Below are positions 8,957-18,460 of a stretch of DNA of 64,000 nucleotides, one piece after another. Numbering within the stretch: position 1 is the stretch's first letter; each line of letters starts with the position of its first letter. A model generated the notes under the pieces. The model had not been told where the DNA came from. It ran no database searches and saw only the letters and a program-made list of their open reading frames with translations. The stretch lies in NCBI RefSeq assembly GCF_030160715.1, contig NZ_BSOW01000035.1, positions 27,791-91,790 on the forward strand, read 5' to 3'. Origin of the DNA: Bradyrhizobium iriomotense (lineage in GTDB: Bacteria; Pseudomonadota; Alphaproteobacteria; Rhizobiales; Xanthobacteraceae). Position numbers and translations under genes: made by a program.

Positions 8957-9202
8957 CTGGACACCTCTGCGATGACGCTCCTTATGCAGTCAACATGTGA
9001 CGATCGCCACCATTCACCGCAATGTCCTCCGCTCGCTGATCCCGCCATCGCGCTTGCAGTTGCCGCAGTGGATCAAGAGCAATATCCGCCTGCCTGACGG
9101 CGTCAGCGCACTGCCCGCCGCGATCCCTCGACCGCGCGGAGGCGTCGTTGCGCGCAGCACCAGCTCTATCCGCATCAGCGCGAGATCAGCACAACAACAA
9201 GA

Positions 9203-9230
9203 GGCCACGACGATGTTGCACGTCGTGGCC
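9203..9230 (+). repeat. Hairpin unit A
   Basis: GGCCACGACG (9203-9212) and CGTCGTGGCC (9221-9230) pair perfectly around the loop ATGTTGCA. The 45 bases that follow resemble those after unit B. Compared with unit B, the stem differs in two pairs and both arms change together. Confidence 0.6.
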
Positions 9231-9455
9231 CTTCAAGATCATGAGGCCGGTTACATCCGCCGTGCCCTCTGATCGACGATGTTGCCGATAAGGGCATCTA
9301 ATCTTGCACAAGATATGGCAACCGCGAGGCATCTAAGTGATCGCATGCAGCGCGAAAGCGGCTCGCGGCCAGCTCGGGTTTACGCCAGTCGGCACGCCGC
9401 CGATGCTCGGCTGAAAGGCACTCAAACGGCCGCTAAGACTTCCCCTAAAAGCAAA

Positions 9456-9483
9456 GACCCCGACGCGGTCGCACGTCGGGGTC
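9456..9483 (+). repeat. Hairpin unit B
   Basis: GACCCCGACG (9456-9465) and CGTCGGGGTC (9474-9483) pair perfectly around the loop CGGTCGCA, the same stem and loop lengths as unit A. The bases after it (attcagatcatccggcacgg) resemble those after unit A. It may be a structural RNA, a terminator or a small repeat family. Confidence 0.6.
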
Positions 9484-9705
9484 ATTCAGATCATCCGGCA
9501 CGGGTACGTCCGCCGCGCCTTCCGATCCTTGATACGGCCGATTATCCCTCCGATCTGTGGTAGCCGTCACACTGACGAGCGTCTACAAACCGAAAGTTAA
9601 CTGCCTCGTAGTTCGCGGCCAGCTCGCCGTTCCCGACAAGCTGGCCGCTGTCCCGGGACTGACTCCGTTTGCCACGACGCCTCCTCCGTTGGGTCCACCG
9701 GGCAC

Positions 9706-9951
9706 CTATCGCGTCAGCAGACCGAACCTCCGCCGAAACGCAATTCGAACCTTCTTCTTGCGTTCATAGGCCATTTGACGCGCCATCATGCGCGACCGAA
9801 TGCGGTCGTTTTCGTTAAGGCCCGACAGGGGCAGCGCTGCCGCGATCTCGCGCGCGATCGAATTCGGGATTTCGTTTGGATTGCTTCCGAACCATCCGTC
9901 TACCCTGGTCAAGGTCCTGTACGGTTCGGCGCCCGGCGGCGCGAATTTCAT
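9706..9951 (-). CDS. Small basic hypothetical protein
   Basis: The 81-residue product starts at ATG 9951 behind an unusually strong ribosome site, GGAGGTGATCAC. It is rich in Arg and Asn, with SNPNEIPNSIAREIAAALPL in the middle and a very basic tail (ERKKKVRIAFRRRFGLLTR). It follows the coiled-coil gene at 9989-10633 by 37 bases on the same strand, so the two are probably one operon. I do not recognise the family. The small basic protein and coiled-coil pair would fit a phage or plasmid module, but nothing else phage-like is next to them. Confidence 0.6.
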   Translation of the reverse strand: MKFAPPGAEPYRTLTRVDGWFGSNPNEIPNSIAREIAAALPLSGLNENDRIRSRMMARQMAYERKKKVRIAFRRRFGLLTR

Positions 9952-9988
9952 GTGATCACCTCCGGTTTGCGAGTGTGGGCCAATGTGC

Positions 9989-10633
9989 TCATTGCGCCAT
10001 AGCCTTAATCGGCTGGTACTTGAAGTGCGGCTCTTTCGGCGGCTGAGCAGCCGCGGGCGCCGACGCCTTGTCCGGACGCGGCAGCTTGGCCGGTGCCCGA
10101 CCGTCAAGCACCGCATCGGCATGCGCACGCAACAGCTTGCTGACCAATTCGAGCGTCGCAGGCACGTCCGCACGACAGATCGCCATGAAATTGTCGAGGC
10201 CGAGCGCGTCATAGACGATCGGAACGGCGTGGCGCGTGTGCTCGGACAGGCGCGCCGTCGTGCTGTTGAATACCGCGCCGACTTCGGTCAGCTTGCGAGC
10301 AAGCAGCTCGATCTCGGCGGCAGTCTCAGTACGCACTTTGCGGTCCAGCATCTCGGCCTTGTTACGCTCAAGGCCCGCCAACTGCTCATCAACTTCCGAG
10401 AGTGCCGCCTTCAAGGTGGCGCTACGATCCTGTGCCGCGCGCAATGCAGCTTCCGCGCGATCAAGGTCGGCGTCATCGCCGGTCAGCGCAGCTTGCTTCG
10501 CGGCAGCAGCGTGACGCGTGATCGCTTGCTCGAACTCGACGATCTGAGCCGACAAGCGCTCGCGGGTCTTGGTGGCGGCGTCGATGTCGCGCTGCACCGT
10601 CTTTTCAGGGTTAGATGATTTGAATAGTGCCAT
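9989..10633 (-). CDS. Coiled-coil protein of unknown function
   Basis: The 214-residue product is helical for most of its length. Residues about 10-115 are a long coiled coil (IDAATKTRERLSAQIVEFEQ and similar heptads), followed by a second helical part with SEHTRHAVPIVYDALGLDNF and a proline/alanine-rich tail ending in KYQPIKAMAQ. There is no signal peptide or membrane segment. The start at 10633 has AGGAG eleven bases upstream. It is the first gene of a two-gene transcript with 9706-9951. No family is recognised; a structural or scaffold role is possible. Confidence 0.65.
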   Translation of the reverse strand: MALFKSSNPEKTVQRDIDAATKTRERLSAQIVEFEQAITRHAAAAKQAALTGDDADLDRAEAALRAAQDRSATLKAALSEVDEQLAGLERNKAEMLDRKVRTETAAEIELLARKLTEVGAVFNSTTARLSEHTRHAVPIVYDALGLDNFMAICRADVPATLELVSKLLRAHADAVLDGRAPAKLPRPDKASAPAAAQPPKEPHFKYQPIKAMAQ

Positions 10634-10850
10634 TGCTTGCCAACTCCTGTTGTCAGGAGAAGTCTAGGCAAGCCTTAAGTGCGTCGCACGAGCTGAAATT
10701 CCAATCAAAACCAATGGGCACAGCAACTCTGGGGTGAGCTGCTTCGTGATTCCGATCTCGTTAGCCGCATGTCCGATGTACAGCAGAGAGCGGACCAATG
10801 CGGCGACTGGGCGAAGGTCCGAGATGGGCCAATAGGCCACAATTCTTCGC

Positions 10851-11831
10851 CTATTCAATCACCTCGTCGGCGCGGGCGAGTAACGCAAGCGGTAACGTCA
10901 TGTTCAGGTCTCTAGCGGTTCTTGCGTTCAGCACAAATTCGACCTTCGTGACCTGCTGTACCGGCAAGTTTGCCGGCTTGTCGCCGCTAAGGATCCGGCC
11001 CGCATAAGTGCCGAGCAGACGATAGGCCTCGCCGTAGTTTGGCCCGTAGCTCGCGAGGCCCCCAGCCGCCGCATAGTCGCGTTCTGCATAGATCGCAGGA
11101 ATTCGATGCTGCGCGGCGAGTTCAATGACGACAGCCCGATTGTTGGTGAAGACCGCGTCGCCTCCGACCATAAGCGCTTCACAACCGGCGCGGCCGACGG
11201 CCTCAAAGGCGGCCTCAAATTCACTAGGCAAGTCGGTCTCTTGGATAAGCAACTGCACCCCCAGAGACTTCGCCGCCGCATTCAAATCTTCTCTCAGGTT
11301 TGCAAAGCGTAACGACGACGCGCTCAACAGAACGGCCAGCGACTGGGCAGCCGGGACAAGTTCTCGCAAGATCTCCAGACGTTTCGGGCCAAGTGGTGCG
11401 GTCAGGATGAAGACACCCGTCAGATTGCTCCCGGGACGATTTAGACCCTCAACGAAACCGTTCGCAATCGGATCGAACCCTGTCAGAAACACTATGGGAA
11501 TCGACTTGGTCGCTGCCTGAGCCACCGGCAGCGCGGGACTGGCGAGCGTGACGGTCACGGCTACGTCGCGGACGATCAATTCCGCCGCGAGGCCACGCAG
11601 TGCATCTGGCTGATAGTCGGCGGCGCGATACTCGACCTCGTAGTCGCTACCCTCGACGAAGCCAGTTTCGGCCAGACCACGCCGAACGCTGCCGAAATTG
11701 GTGCGCACATCCTTGAGCGATCCTAGACCCAGACAACCGACAACGGGACGTTTCGCGCCCTGCGTCGGGGCCGGCGCCGCACTCGTCGCAAGAGCGGCAG
11801 ACAATCCGAAACAAAACTCACGCCGCCTCAT
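10851..11831 (-). CDS. ABC transporter substrate-binding protein (ABC_sub_bind family)
   Basis: The 326-residue product has an RRREF-type N-terminus and signal peptide, then the ABC_sub_bind fold: RPVVGCLGLGS, IVFLTGFDPIANGFVEGLNR with PGSNLTGV, and YAERDYAAAGGLASYGPNYG near the end, closing with LLARADEVIE. This family (Pfam ABC_sub_bind, periplasmic-binding fold type) binds small ligands, often aromatic amino acids or derivatives, in the periplasm. The start overlaps the stop of the upstream paralogue by four bases (ATGA), so the two are translated together. No permease or ATPase gene accompanies them, as is common for this family in Bradyrhizobium. The ligand is unknown. Confidence 0.85.
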   Translation of the reverse strand: MRRREFCFGLSAALATSAAPAPTQGAKRPVVGCLGLGSLKDVRTNFGSVRRGLAETGFVEGSDYEVEYRAADYQPDALRGLAAELIVRDVAVTVTLASPALPVAQAATKSIPIVFLTGFDPIANGFVEGLNRPGSNLTGVFILTAPLGPKRLEILRELVPAAQSLAVLLSASSLRFANLREDLNAAAKSLGVQLLIQETDLPSEFEAAFEAVGRAGCEALMVGGDAVFTNNRAVVIELAAQHRIPAIYAERDYAAAGGLASYGPNYGEAYRLLGTYAGRILSGDKPANLPVQQVTKVEFVLNARTARDLNMTLPLALLARADEVIE

Positions 11832-12916
11832 TCGATCACCTCGTCGGCGAGTGCTAGCAAGTGGGAGGGCACGGTAATGCCGAGCGCTTTGGCGGTCTTA
11901 AGATTGATGACAAGGGTGAACTTGCTCCCCTGCTCGATCGGAAGATCGCCGGGCTTCACGCCATGCAATATTTTTCCGGCATAGATGCCCGCATGTCGCA
12001 CACCTTCGCGTGGGTCGTTCGAATAGCTCATCAGAAGTCCGGCTTGTCCCCAGTACGGATAAGGTCCGACACTCGGCTTACCGGAGGCCGTAACGGAACT
12101 TACGACGCGTGAAACATCAGCGCCCATCAGAGGCTCGCCGGAGATGTAGAACGCGCTCACGTTATCACGAAGACCCGCTGCAACGGCGCTTTCCAGATCG
12201 TCAAGGGTGTTGAGTTCGTAGTGAACGACCTCAAAGCCCAACTGGGCCGACACCTTCTGCAGGGCATCTTTCTCCTGCATCGCGAGCAGCCCGTTGGCGG
12301 GCGCTATCATGCCGATGCGCACCAGATTTGGAACAAGCTCCTTGAAGAACCCGATTCGCTTTTGGGTCATCGTTTCTTCGCCACCGGCTGCGTTCATCAC
12401 GTTTCCGGTGAGGATCCCGCCCGGGTGCGTGTAGCTTTGGACTATGCCTAGCGCGACGACGTCGGCAGCAACGTTGCAAAAAACAAGCGGCAGCTCTGGA
12501 AAGGATCGACGAAACTCGTGAAATACTTCGCACTGACGCGCGATATTCGCTGGGGTCGCTTGTCCGCGATACGATCCGGCCGTGCACAACACTGAGTCTA
12601 CCAACCCATAGAGAGAGCCATACACGACGATCAAGCGTGCATTGAGCGTGCCCAATTCCCTAGCAAGCTGAGGATAACGGTCTAAGTCTCCTTCGGCGGA
12701 CCGCACGGCAAGGGAATAGTTCGTCCCTTCGATGAAACCCTCCTCCTGAAGGCCTTTCCGCAGCCCGCTAATTCTATCTTTAGCGACTGAGGTCTCCAGG
12801 TTTTGAAACAGCAAGAACCCGACCAACGGCATGTCCGTCTTTTTCTGGGCATAGCCCGGTCGAGAAATACTCAACGCGGTTGCGCCTATCAGTCCGAGGA
12901 AATCACGCCGCTGCAT
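11828..12916 (-). CDS. ABC transporter substrate-binding protein (ABC_sub_bind family)
   Basis: The 362-residue product begins MQRRDFLGLIGATALSISRP, a twin-arginine-like signal, and shows the same family blocks as its downstream paralogue: MPLVGFLLFQNLE, HPGGILTGNVMNAAGGEETM, PYWGQAGLLMSYSNDPREG, and an end reading LLALADEVIE. The ATG at 12916 follows TTGGAGGCGGGC, a good ribosome site, and was preferred to the TTG at 12928. It is longer than the other two copies because of inserts in the first half (near VLCTAGSYRGQATP). It forms a two-gene unit with 10851-11831. The adenylate cyclase and third paralogue upstream lie on the same strand, with gaps of about 250 bases. Confidence 0.85.
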   Translation of the reverse strand: MQRRDFLGLIGATALSISRPGYAQKKTDMPLVGFLLFQNLETSVAKDRISGLRKGLQEEGFIEGTNYSLAVRSAEGDLDRYPQLARELGTLNARLIVVYGSLYGLVDSVLCTAGSYRGQATPANIARQCEVFHEFRRSFPELPLVFCNVAADVVALGIVQSYTHPGGILTGNVMNAAGGEETMTQKRIGFFKELVPNLVRIGMIAPANGLLAMQEKDALQKVSAQLGFEVVHYELNTLDDLESAVAAGLRDNVSAFYISGEPLMGADVSRVVSSVTASGKPSVGPYPYWGQAGLLMSYSNDPREGVRHAGIYAGKILHGVKPGDLPIEQGSKFTLVINLKTAKALGITVPSHLLALADEVIE

Positions 12917-13162
12917 GCCCGCCTCCAAGGATCAGAACGCGGCAGTTACCTGTCGGAGCTTATCATCGGGAAGTCGTCCAAAGACCATTCGGACTGAAAT
13001 ATTCTCCGGGTCGAATGTCCGACATGGGCATCTGCGTCGATCGGGCATGACCGCGACCACGTCCGGTCTACCCCAAGGAACCGACACTATGGCGAGGGTT
13101 GAGGTGCGACGCTAAGGGCCAACATCCGACATCGAAGCGGCACCCGGCGAACAAAAGATCAT

Positions 13163-14605
13163 CTACCCACCCACAACGCGATAGACGCACGCGCTTCCCG
13201 CGACACCCCGGAGCGGCGCGTCGAACGCAATGATCTTGTGACTGTCGAGAAGCTGGCTTACGCCGGGGGCCGAATAGAGTGCTTCGGAAAGGCAGATTTC
13301 CCCGGCGTCGGCCAGCGCCTGTACACGCGCCGCAACATTCACGGTCTGTCCGAAGTAATCAAGGTTTTCGTTCAACGTTACGGCGATGGACGGACCGCAA
13401 TGGGCGCCGAGCTTTAGGATGATGCTGGGATCGCCATGCTCTGCATTGTACCGCTCGATGCTTCCCAAAATGTGCAACGCGGCCGAGACTGCGTCCGTCG
13501 GGCGCGAGAAGACGGCCATCACGGCGTCGCCGATCGTTTTGACAATGGCGCCCGAGTGCTCCTGTACAGTTGCTGCCAGCAAGGCAAAATGCTCGCGGAC
13601 CAGCGCATAGGCATTGAGATCGCCAAGCCGCTCGTACATGGCAGTTGACCCTTTCAGGTCTGTGAACAGCAACGTCACCTGCCGGATGCCAAGACCTTCC
13701 TTCTCATCAACACGCTCCGACCGGAACAGTCGCCGGAAAGTCTGTCGGGCGAGCAACATACCACCCGACAAATAGGGATCGAAGTCGAGGGCTGGCTTGA
13801 CCGTCTGCGCCACGATTTCGGGCGGCCAGTTGATCAGAAGTAACGAGCCACGTGTAGCGGATGAACTCTCTACCTCGACGACGATCGGACCAGGCGGCAC
13901 TGCGGATAGCGAAGGAGAAAAAAGCCTGCCGTCGTATTTTATAGGCAAGCGCGTTGGCGCTGTCGCAGGCTGACCGACAACGTGCACAGCGAAGCTGGCC
14001 TGCGTCTCCACGTTAACTCCCGCGAGCACGCCAGGACCGAGTTCGGACCGCAGTGCCATGGTTGAGCCCGACGGCAGGAAGGAAATGCCACGAACCAGAC
14101 CTTGTAGAACATCAAGAAAGCGGACCTGGCCCGGCAATCGCCCGTCGCTCAGAAAGCGGGCCTTCCAGTGAAAATCCTCGACCGAAAGCGAGCCGGGATC
14201 GTGGAAAGGAAGCCGACGAAGTTGCGGCGACACGGTGAAACTGACTTCGATGAAGTCATCGAGGTCGGTGTCGCCGGTGACATCGCACAGGCCGCAAACG
14301 TAATGGGTTTTCAGCGTTCGCAAGGCGCCGAAACTGTCGAGCACCATGCCGGACTGGGGACACACGACGTCCCAGCTCATGTCGAACAGACCGCTCCGCG
14401 TAGCATAGAGAAACAAGTCTATGCTCTCTGCCTCGCTTATGGCGCGATCTCGCGCAAAGGTAAGCGGATTGACACGGTAAAGGGAAAGATCATCACCGCT
14501 GCGGATCAGGGTTTCGAACTTGGAGATGACGCGGGGGCTCCAAGCCCGGGCCTGCTCGACCTCGGTCATCTTGCTTTCGAGGAGCCGTTCCTGAACGTGA
14601 TGCAT
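13163..14605 (-). CDS. Class III adenylate/guanylate cyclase with DUF5939 domain
   Basis: The 480-residue product has an N-terminal DUF5939-type half, including paired cysteines in VVCPQSGM and THYVCGLCDVTGD, and a C-terminal class III cyclase domain. In the cyclase part the metal-binding Asp is in LLFTDLKGSTAM, a second Asp follows in AIVKTIGDAVMAVF with the substrate-specifying Lys before it, and YFGQTVNVAARVQ carries the catalytic Asn and Arg. It is therefore likely to be active and make cAMP in the cytoplasm. ATG at 14605 follows AGGGGTGGAGAA. It lies between substrate-binding protein genes on the same strand, an arrangement that hints at ligand-linked signalling but is not proof. Confidence 0.85.
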   Translation of the reverse strand: MHHVQERLLESKMTEVEQARAWSPRVISKFETLIRSGDDLSLYRVNPLTFARDRAISEAESIDLFLYATRSGLFDMSWDVVCPQSGMVLDSFGALRTLKTHYVCGLCDVTGDTDLDDFIEVSFTVSPQLRRLPFHDPGSLSVEDFHWKARFLSDGRLPGQVRFLDVLQGLVRGISFLPSGSTMALRSELGPGVLAGVNVETQASFAVHVVGQPATAPTRLPIKYDGRLFSPSLSAVPPGPIVVEVESSSATRGSLLLINWPPEIVAQTVKPALDFDPYLSGGMLLARQTFRRLFRSERVDEKEGLGIRQVTLLFTDLKGSTAMYERLGDLNAYALVREHFALLAATVQEHSGAIVKTIGDAVMAVFSRPTDAVSAALHILGSIERYNAEHGDPSIILKLGAHCGPSIAVTLNENLDYFGQTVNVAARVQALADAGEICLSEALYSAPGVSQLLDSHKIIAFDAPLRGVAGSACVYRVVGG

Positions 14606-14856
14606 TTTCTCCACCCCTAGTCATCAAATGAGAGGTTGAACGGAAGTTCACGCTTAGAAAATGCTGTCCGCTTGTTAACGCAACTAAGCTAACACAAAAC
14701 CGAGGATAAATGCCCGCTCTGGGTCAATCGCGTCGTTTGACCTAGCGCCAAACATTTCTGGTCTACCCCAACTTCCGACATTCTACCCCCAACTCCCAAG
14801 ATATCGCTGGACAGCACCAAGTGAAGCGAAGGGCCAGAAACGGAAGTTGGTAAGCG

Positions 14857-15831
14857 CTATTCGATCACCTCATCGGCGCGGGTGAGAACAGTCTCGGGGA
14901 TACTCAACCCGAGAGCCTTGGCTGCTTTGAGATTGATGATGAGATCGAACTTTACCGGCTGCTGCACGGGCAAGTCAGCCGGTTTTGCTCCTCGCAAGAT
15001 TTTATCGGTAAATTCTGCAGCACGTACAAAAAGATCGACGAAGTTCGGCCCGTACGAAATCAGGCCGCCTGCGTCCACGAACTCTCTAAAACCGAAGATT
15101 GTTGGGATCTTTGCGACAGTGGCCGCTTTAATAATTTTGTCCTTATTGGCATTTGTTAGGGGCTCGCTGAACACATAAAGAGCATCTGTTTGGCCCGCCA
15201 GTGTTGCCATCGCGGCTTCAATTTCCTTGGCGGTTTGGACGTCGAGTACACTGGCATCTATGTTCAATTTGACAGATGCCGTCCGGATGGCGACCACTTC
15301 TTGCTGACCTACGATATGGGTGTTTACCAGTGCAGTGAGACGGCGAACATTCGGAATGATGTCCCTCAACAATTCAAGACGCTTGCTGCTGAGTTCAACA
15401 GGCTGGATCGAAAGCCCGGTCACATTCCCACCTGGCCGGGCCAAACTTTTGGCGAGCCCCTTGGCGACCATATCGCCGAAGGCGGCGGATACAATTGGAA
15501 TGGTTGACGTTGCCTCCTTTGCGGCATCAACACCGAATGCTGACGTAACGATTACGTCTACCTTTTGCTGAACGAACTCAGCCGCAAAGTTCGTCGTTTG
15601 TGGAACATCTCCAGCTGCCCAGCGATATTCGATCTTGATATTGCGCCCATTCGTCCAGCCAAGCTCCGACAGTCGCTGCGTGAATGCCGCTACCCATGCC
15701 CCATGAGAAGCCGGTGTACCCGCCACCAGGAAACCGACGGTTCGTGGCATCGCCGATTGTTGGCCGTAGGCCGCTGCCGAGGCGTCAAGGGCAACGCTGG
15801 CCATCAACAGAATGAAATCCCGTCGCCTCAT
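14857..15831 (-). CDS. ABC transporter substrate-binding protein (ABC_sub_bind family)
   Basis: The 324-residue product begins MRRRDFILLMASVALDASAA, a signal with three arginines, then RTVGFLVAGTPASHG, IPIVSAAFGDMVAKGLAKSL with RPGGNVTGLSIQ, and FREFVDAGGLISYGPNFVDL, all family blocks, and ends TVLTRADEVIE. It is the third member of the family in 5 kb and differs from the other two across its length, so these are old duplicates. The in-frame ATG at 15831 is preferred because the signal then begins at residue 1. No transporter partner is present. The ligand is unknown. Confidence 0.85.
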   Translation of the reverse strand: MRRRDFILLMASVALDASAAAYGQQSAMPRTVGFLVAGTPASHGAWVAAFTQRLSELGWTNGRNIKIEYRWAAGDVPQTTNFAAEFVQQKVDVIVTSAFGVDAAKEATSTIPIVSAAFGDMVAKGLAKSLARPGGNVTGLSIQPVELSSKRLELLRDIIPNVRRLTALVNTHIVGQQEVVAIRTASVKLNIDASVLDVQTAKEIEAAMATLAGQTDALYVFSEPLTNANKDKIIKAATVAKIPTIFGFREFVDAGGLISYGPNFVDLFVRAAEFTDKILRGAKPADLPVQQPVKFDLIINLKAAKALGLSIPETVLTRADEVIE

Positions 15832-16183
15832 TTGTTCACCCGGCGAGCACCTCACGCTCGTTGATCAAATCACAGAGAAAGCTATTCAGCCAGTGTGGTT
15901 CTTGAGGATCGGCCACCACTCTGGGATTTCCGGAATGGGTCACGAGCGTCGGTTTGGTCCTCCCTCGCTGACTTCTGGTCGGGCCTGGTGAGCGGACATC
16001 TTCAGCACCAGCCAGAATGTCTCAAACGGGCCATATCCGGACTCATGCAGCGCAGCAACGCGGAAGCCACGACCTTGGTCTGTCACTGCGCGGTTGGTGC
16101 AGCTACCTCGCGGGTCTATCCTAGGGGAAAGACTTGCCCTACCTTCTCCGCTGCAGGCGGGGAGGCAACCGTGGAGGAAACCG
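15832..16183. other. Intergenic, nothing recognised
   Basis: About 350 bases between two genes that face away from each other, so it must hold their promoters. I see no clear operator. Confidence 0.4.
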
Positions 16184-16639
16184 ATGCAAGAGGCACTCGT
16201 CGTCCGCCGCGAGACGCACATCCCGGCGCCGCGCGCCACGGTTTTCGCGTTCCTGACTGATCCGGAGAAGATCCTTCGGTGGATGGGAACGGAGGCGCAG
16301 GTCGAGCCTCAGCCCGGCGGGCTTTATCTCGTCAATGTCACCGGCGCTCGCATTGCTCGCGGGTCCTTCCGTGAGGTGGTGCCCGTGCATCGCCTCGCCT
16401 ATAGCTTCGGGTGGGACGGTAGCGAGGTGGTGCCGCCGGCATCAAGCCTGGTCGAGATCGACCTGATGGAGCAGCCGGACGGAACGCTGCTGCGCCTGAC
16501 CCATACGGGCCTGCCCAGTGCCGAGCAATGCGCCGGCCACGCAGAAGGCTGGGCCCACTACCTCGACCGGCTGGCCGAGCTTGCAGCGGGACGCGACCCG
16601 GGCCCGGACCCCTGGCACGGCCGTACTGGCAACGAGTGA
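16184..16639 (+). CDS. SRPBCC / AHSA1-type ligand-binding protein
   Basis: The 151-residue product is a START-like (SRPBCC) domain. It has the usual opening VVRRETHIPAPRATVFAFLT with the Asp-Pro-Glu turn and W-x-G of this family (DPEKILRWMG), then GGLYLVNVTGARIARGSF and the C-terminal helix GWAHYLDRLAELAAG with the conserved Gly-Trp. Such proteins bind hydrophobic ligands or act as Hsp90 co-chaperone-like folds. ATG at 16184 follows GTGGAGGAAACCG. It stands alone; no ArsR-type regulator, the common partner, is beside it. Confidence 0.8.
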   Translation: MQEALVVRRETHIPAPRATVFAFLTDPEKILRWMGTEAQVEPQPGGLYLVNVTGARIARGSFREVVPVHRLAYSFGWDGSEVVPPASSLVEIDLMEQPDGTLLRLTHTGLPSAEQCAGHAEGWAHYLDRLAELAAGRDPGPDPWHGRTGNE

Positions 16640-17092
16640 ACGCCGTCGCACTTCAGCCGATGCACGCGATCGTCGCCGCCTGCGCCGGCATGGCCCCTCC
16701 CGATGATTAGCGGCTAGCGCTGAAGTTGCTGCCTCTGCCTTCGGACTTCGGGCGGGGTTGCATCCGGGCGATACCGTAGGGCAAAAATCGGCGCGGTCGG
16801 CCCTCTGAAGCTTTTTTGGCGAAGCGATGGGCCATGTGTGGACGGCTCCGGGTTAGCAAGAAGAATCTTCACTTACAGCATTGGTCGGAGCAGCCATGTG
16901 TTCGGCCTGTTAGCGCGGTACCCATGACCGCTGGCCATAATGCCCTCCGCGGATCAGGTCCCGGTCAAAAACACGCACTCGATGGTGCCATGGCCCAAGT
17001 GGGTTGTCCTGATCGCCAGATCGACCGGCGCTGCATTAAGTGCTGTTCGTCCTCCCAACCGTTACGTCACACCAGATGTCCGGCGCGATAGG
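16640..17092. other. Intergenic, nothing recognised
   Basis: About 450 bases up to the IS110 remnant. Probably contains the lost flank of that element, but I cannot identify its end. Confidence 0.4.
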
Positions 17093-17881
17093 TTACGCCG
17101 CGAGCGCGACGGGCTCCCTGTAGCGCTCACCCCTGGCCATCATGGCCCATGCCATCCGAGCAATCTTGTTGGCGAGCGCGATCGCAGCAACCTTGGTGGG
17201 TCGGCGCGTCAGCAGTCCCGTGAGCCAAGGCCGATGCCCCGTGCCATGGATCTTGGCATAGCGGATCACGGCGAGTGCGCGTGCCGTGAACAGGCTGCGC
17301 AAATAGAGATCGCCTTGCTTGCTGATACTGCCAAGCTTGTCCTTGCCCCCGCTCGAGTTCTGCTTCGGCACGAGCCCCACCCAGGCCGAGAAATCCCGTC
17401 CCGATCGGAAAGCCTTGGGATCCGCAATGCTGGCGACCAAAGCTGTTGCCAACGCCGGCCCGACGCCGGGGATCGCGTCCAGCCGTTTGCTCGTCGCATT
17501 TGATCGATGCCAGGCGATGATGCGTCGGTCGAACCCCAGGATTTGGGCTTTCAGTGCGCGCAATTGACTGCCGAGAGCAGCAAGACACGCACGGGCCACC
17601 TCCGGGAGCCGGCCGTCGGCTGTATCGGCGACGACTTCCAGCAGTTGCTCGACAACCCCTGCGCCCGACAGGGGCGACAATCCCGAACTCGGCGAGATAG
17701 GCGCGGATTTAGTTGATCACGGCAGTCTGCTGGCGGATGAACAGATGGCGCGCCCGGTGAAGCATCAGACAGCTCTGTTGCTCGACCGTCTTGGTCGGCA
17801 CGAACTGCATGCTGGGTCTCGTGACCGCCTCGCAAATTGCCTCCGCGTCCGTGGTGTCGTTCTTCTGTCGCAGCGGCGCGC
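17093..17881 (-). mobile_element. IS110-family transposase remnant
   Basis: The C-terminal transposase domain is readable from about 17680 to the stop at 17093: LDAIPGVGPALATALVASIA, FSAWVGLVPKQNSSGGKDKL and YLRSLFTARALAVIRYA are typical of IS110/IS116. The N-terminal half continues in another frame (KNDTTDAEAICEAVTRPSMQ, LHRARHLFIRQQTAVIN) with a TAA where a sense codon is expected, at about 17710, and a frameshift near 17675. The catalytic DEDD N-terminus beyond about 17881 is missing; there the sequence changes at once into an acetyltransferase-like gene on the other strand. The element is dead. Confidence 0.8.
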
Positions 17882-18460
17882 AAGGCTGGAGGATACCGAC
17901 CGACTCGCGCGGCTGTTGACGAAGGCATTTCTCAACGACCCCGTTATGGATTGGTTGGCTCGATCAGGCCCAGAACGCCCCCGGGACTGGAGGCATTCTT
18001 CTTTTGGCTCTTGTATGAGCGCGCGATACCCGCCGGCGAAGTATGGATGAGCGATGACGGCGCGGCATGTGCAATATGGCTGCCGCCTGGGATACCGGCA
18101 TGGCCTCCTGGAATCTTCGAGCAGTTGAAGCTGTTGCCTCTATTCCTGCAGATGTGTGGATTTGGGCGGATAGTGCGCGGGGCTGCGATATCCGGCGAAT
18201 TGGAAAGGGCTCATCCGCGCGAAATGCATTTCTATTTGAATTTTATGGCTGTAGATCCCCCTTTTCAGGGGATGGGGCTGGGAGCGGCGATTCTTGGCGC
18301 GACGCTCAGGCGTATCGACGAGGTTGGCATGCCCGCCTATCTCGAGAACTCGAATCCGAGAAATACGCCGCTGTATGAGCGCGGCGGCTTTGTGGCTCAG
18401 AAAAACATTTTACCCGAAGATGCACCGCCTCTGATTTCAATGTTGAGAAAGGCGAGGTAG
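17882..18460 (+). pseudogene. GNAT acetyltransferase, truncated and frameshifted
   Basis: The first part reads LEDTDRLARLLTKAFLNDPV and MDWLARSGPERP, the start of a GNAT domain. Near 17975, at a run of five C, the coherent frame shifts and continues with FFFWLLYERAIPAGEVWMSD, then MHFYLNFMAVDPPFQGMGLG (the acetyl-CoA loop, Q-G-x-G-x-G type) and AYLENSNPRNTPLYERGGF, ending at 18460. The first few codons are replaced by the IS110 remnant. With both a lost start and a frameshift it is probably inactive. Its substrate cannot be told. Confidence 0.7.

Larger units (their letters stand above)
8957..9705. other. Gap holding two related hairpin units
   Basis: No long gene. Two copies of a 28-base hairpin followed by about 40 similar bases lie at 9203 and 9456 (listed separately). 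The rest shows only short open frames without ribosome sites. Confidence 0.5.
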
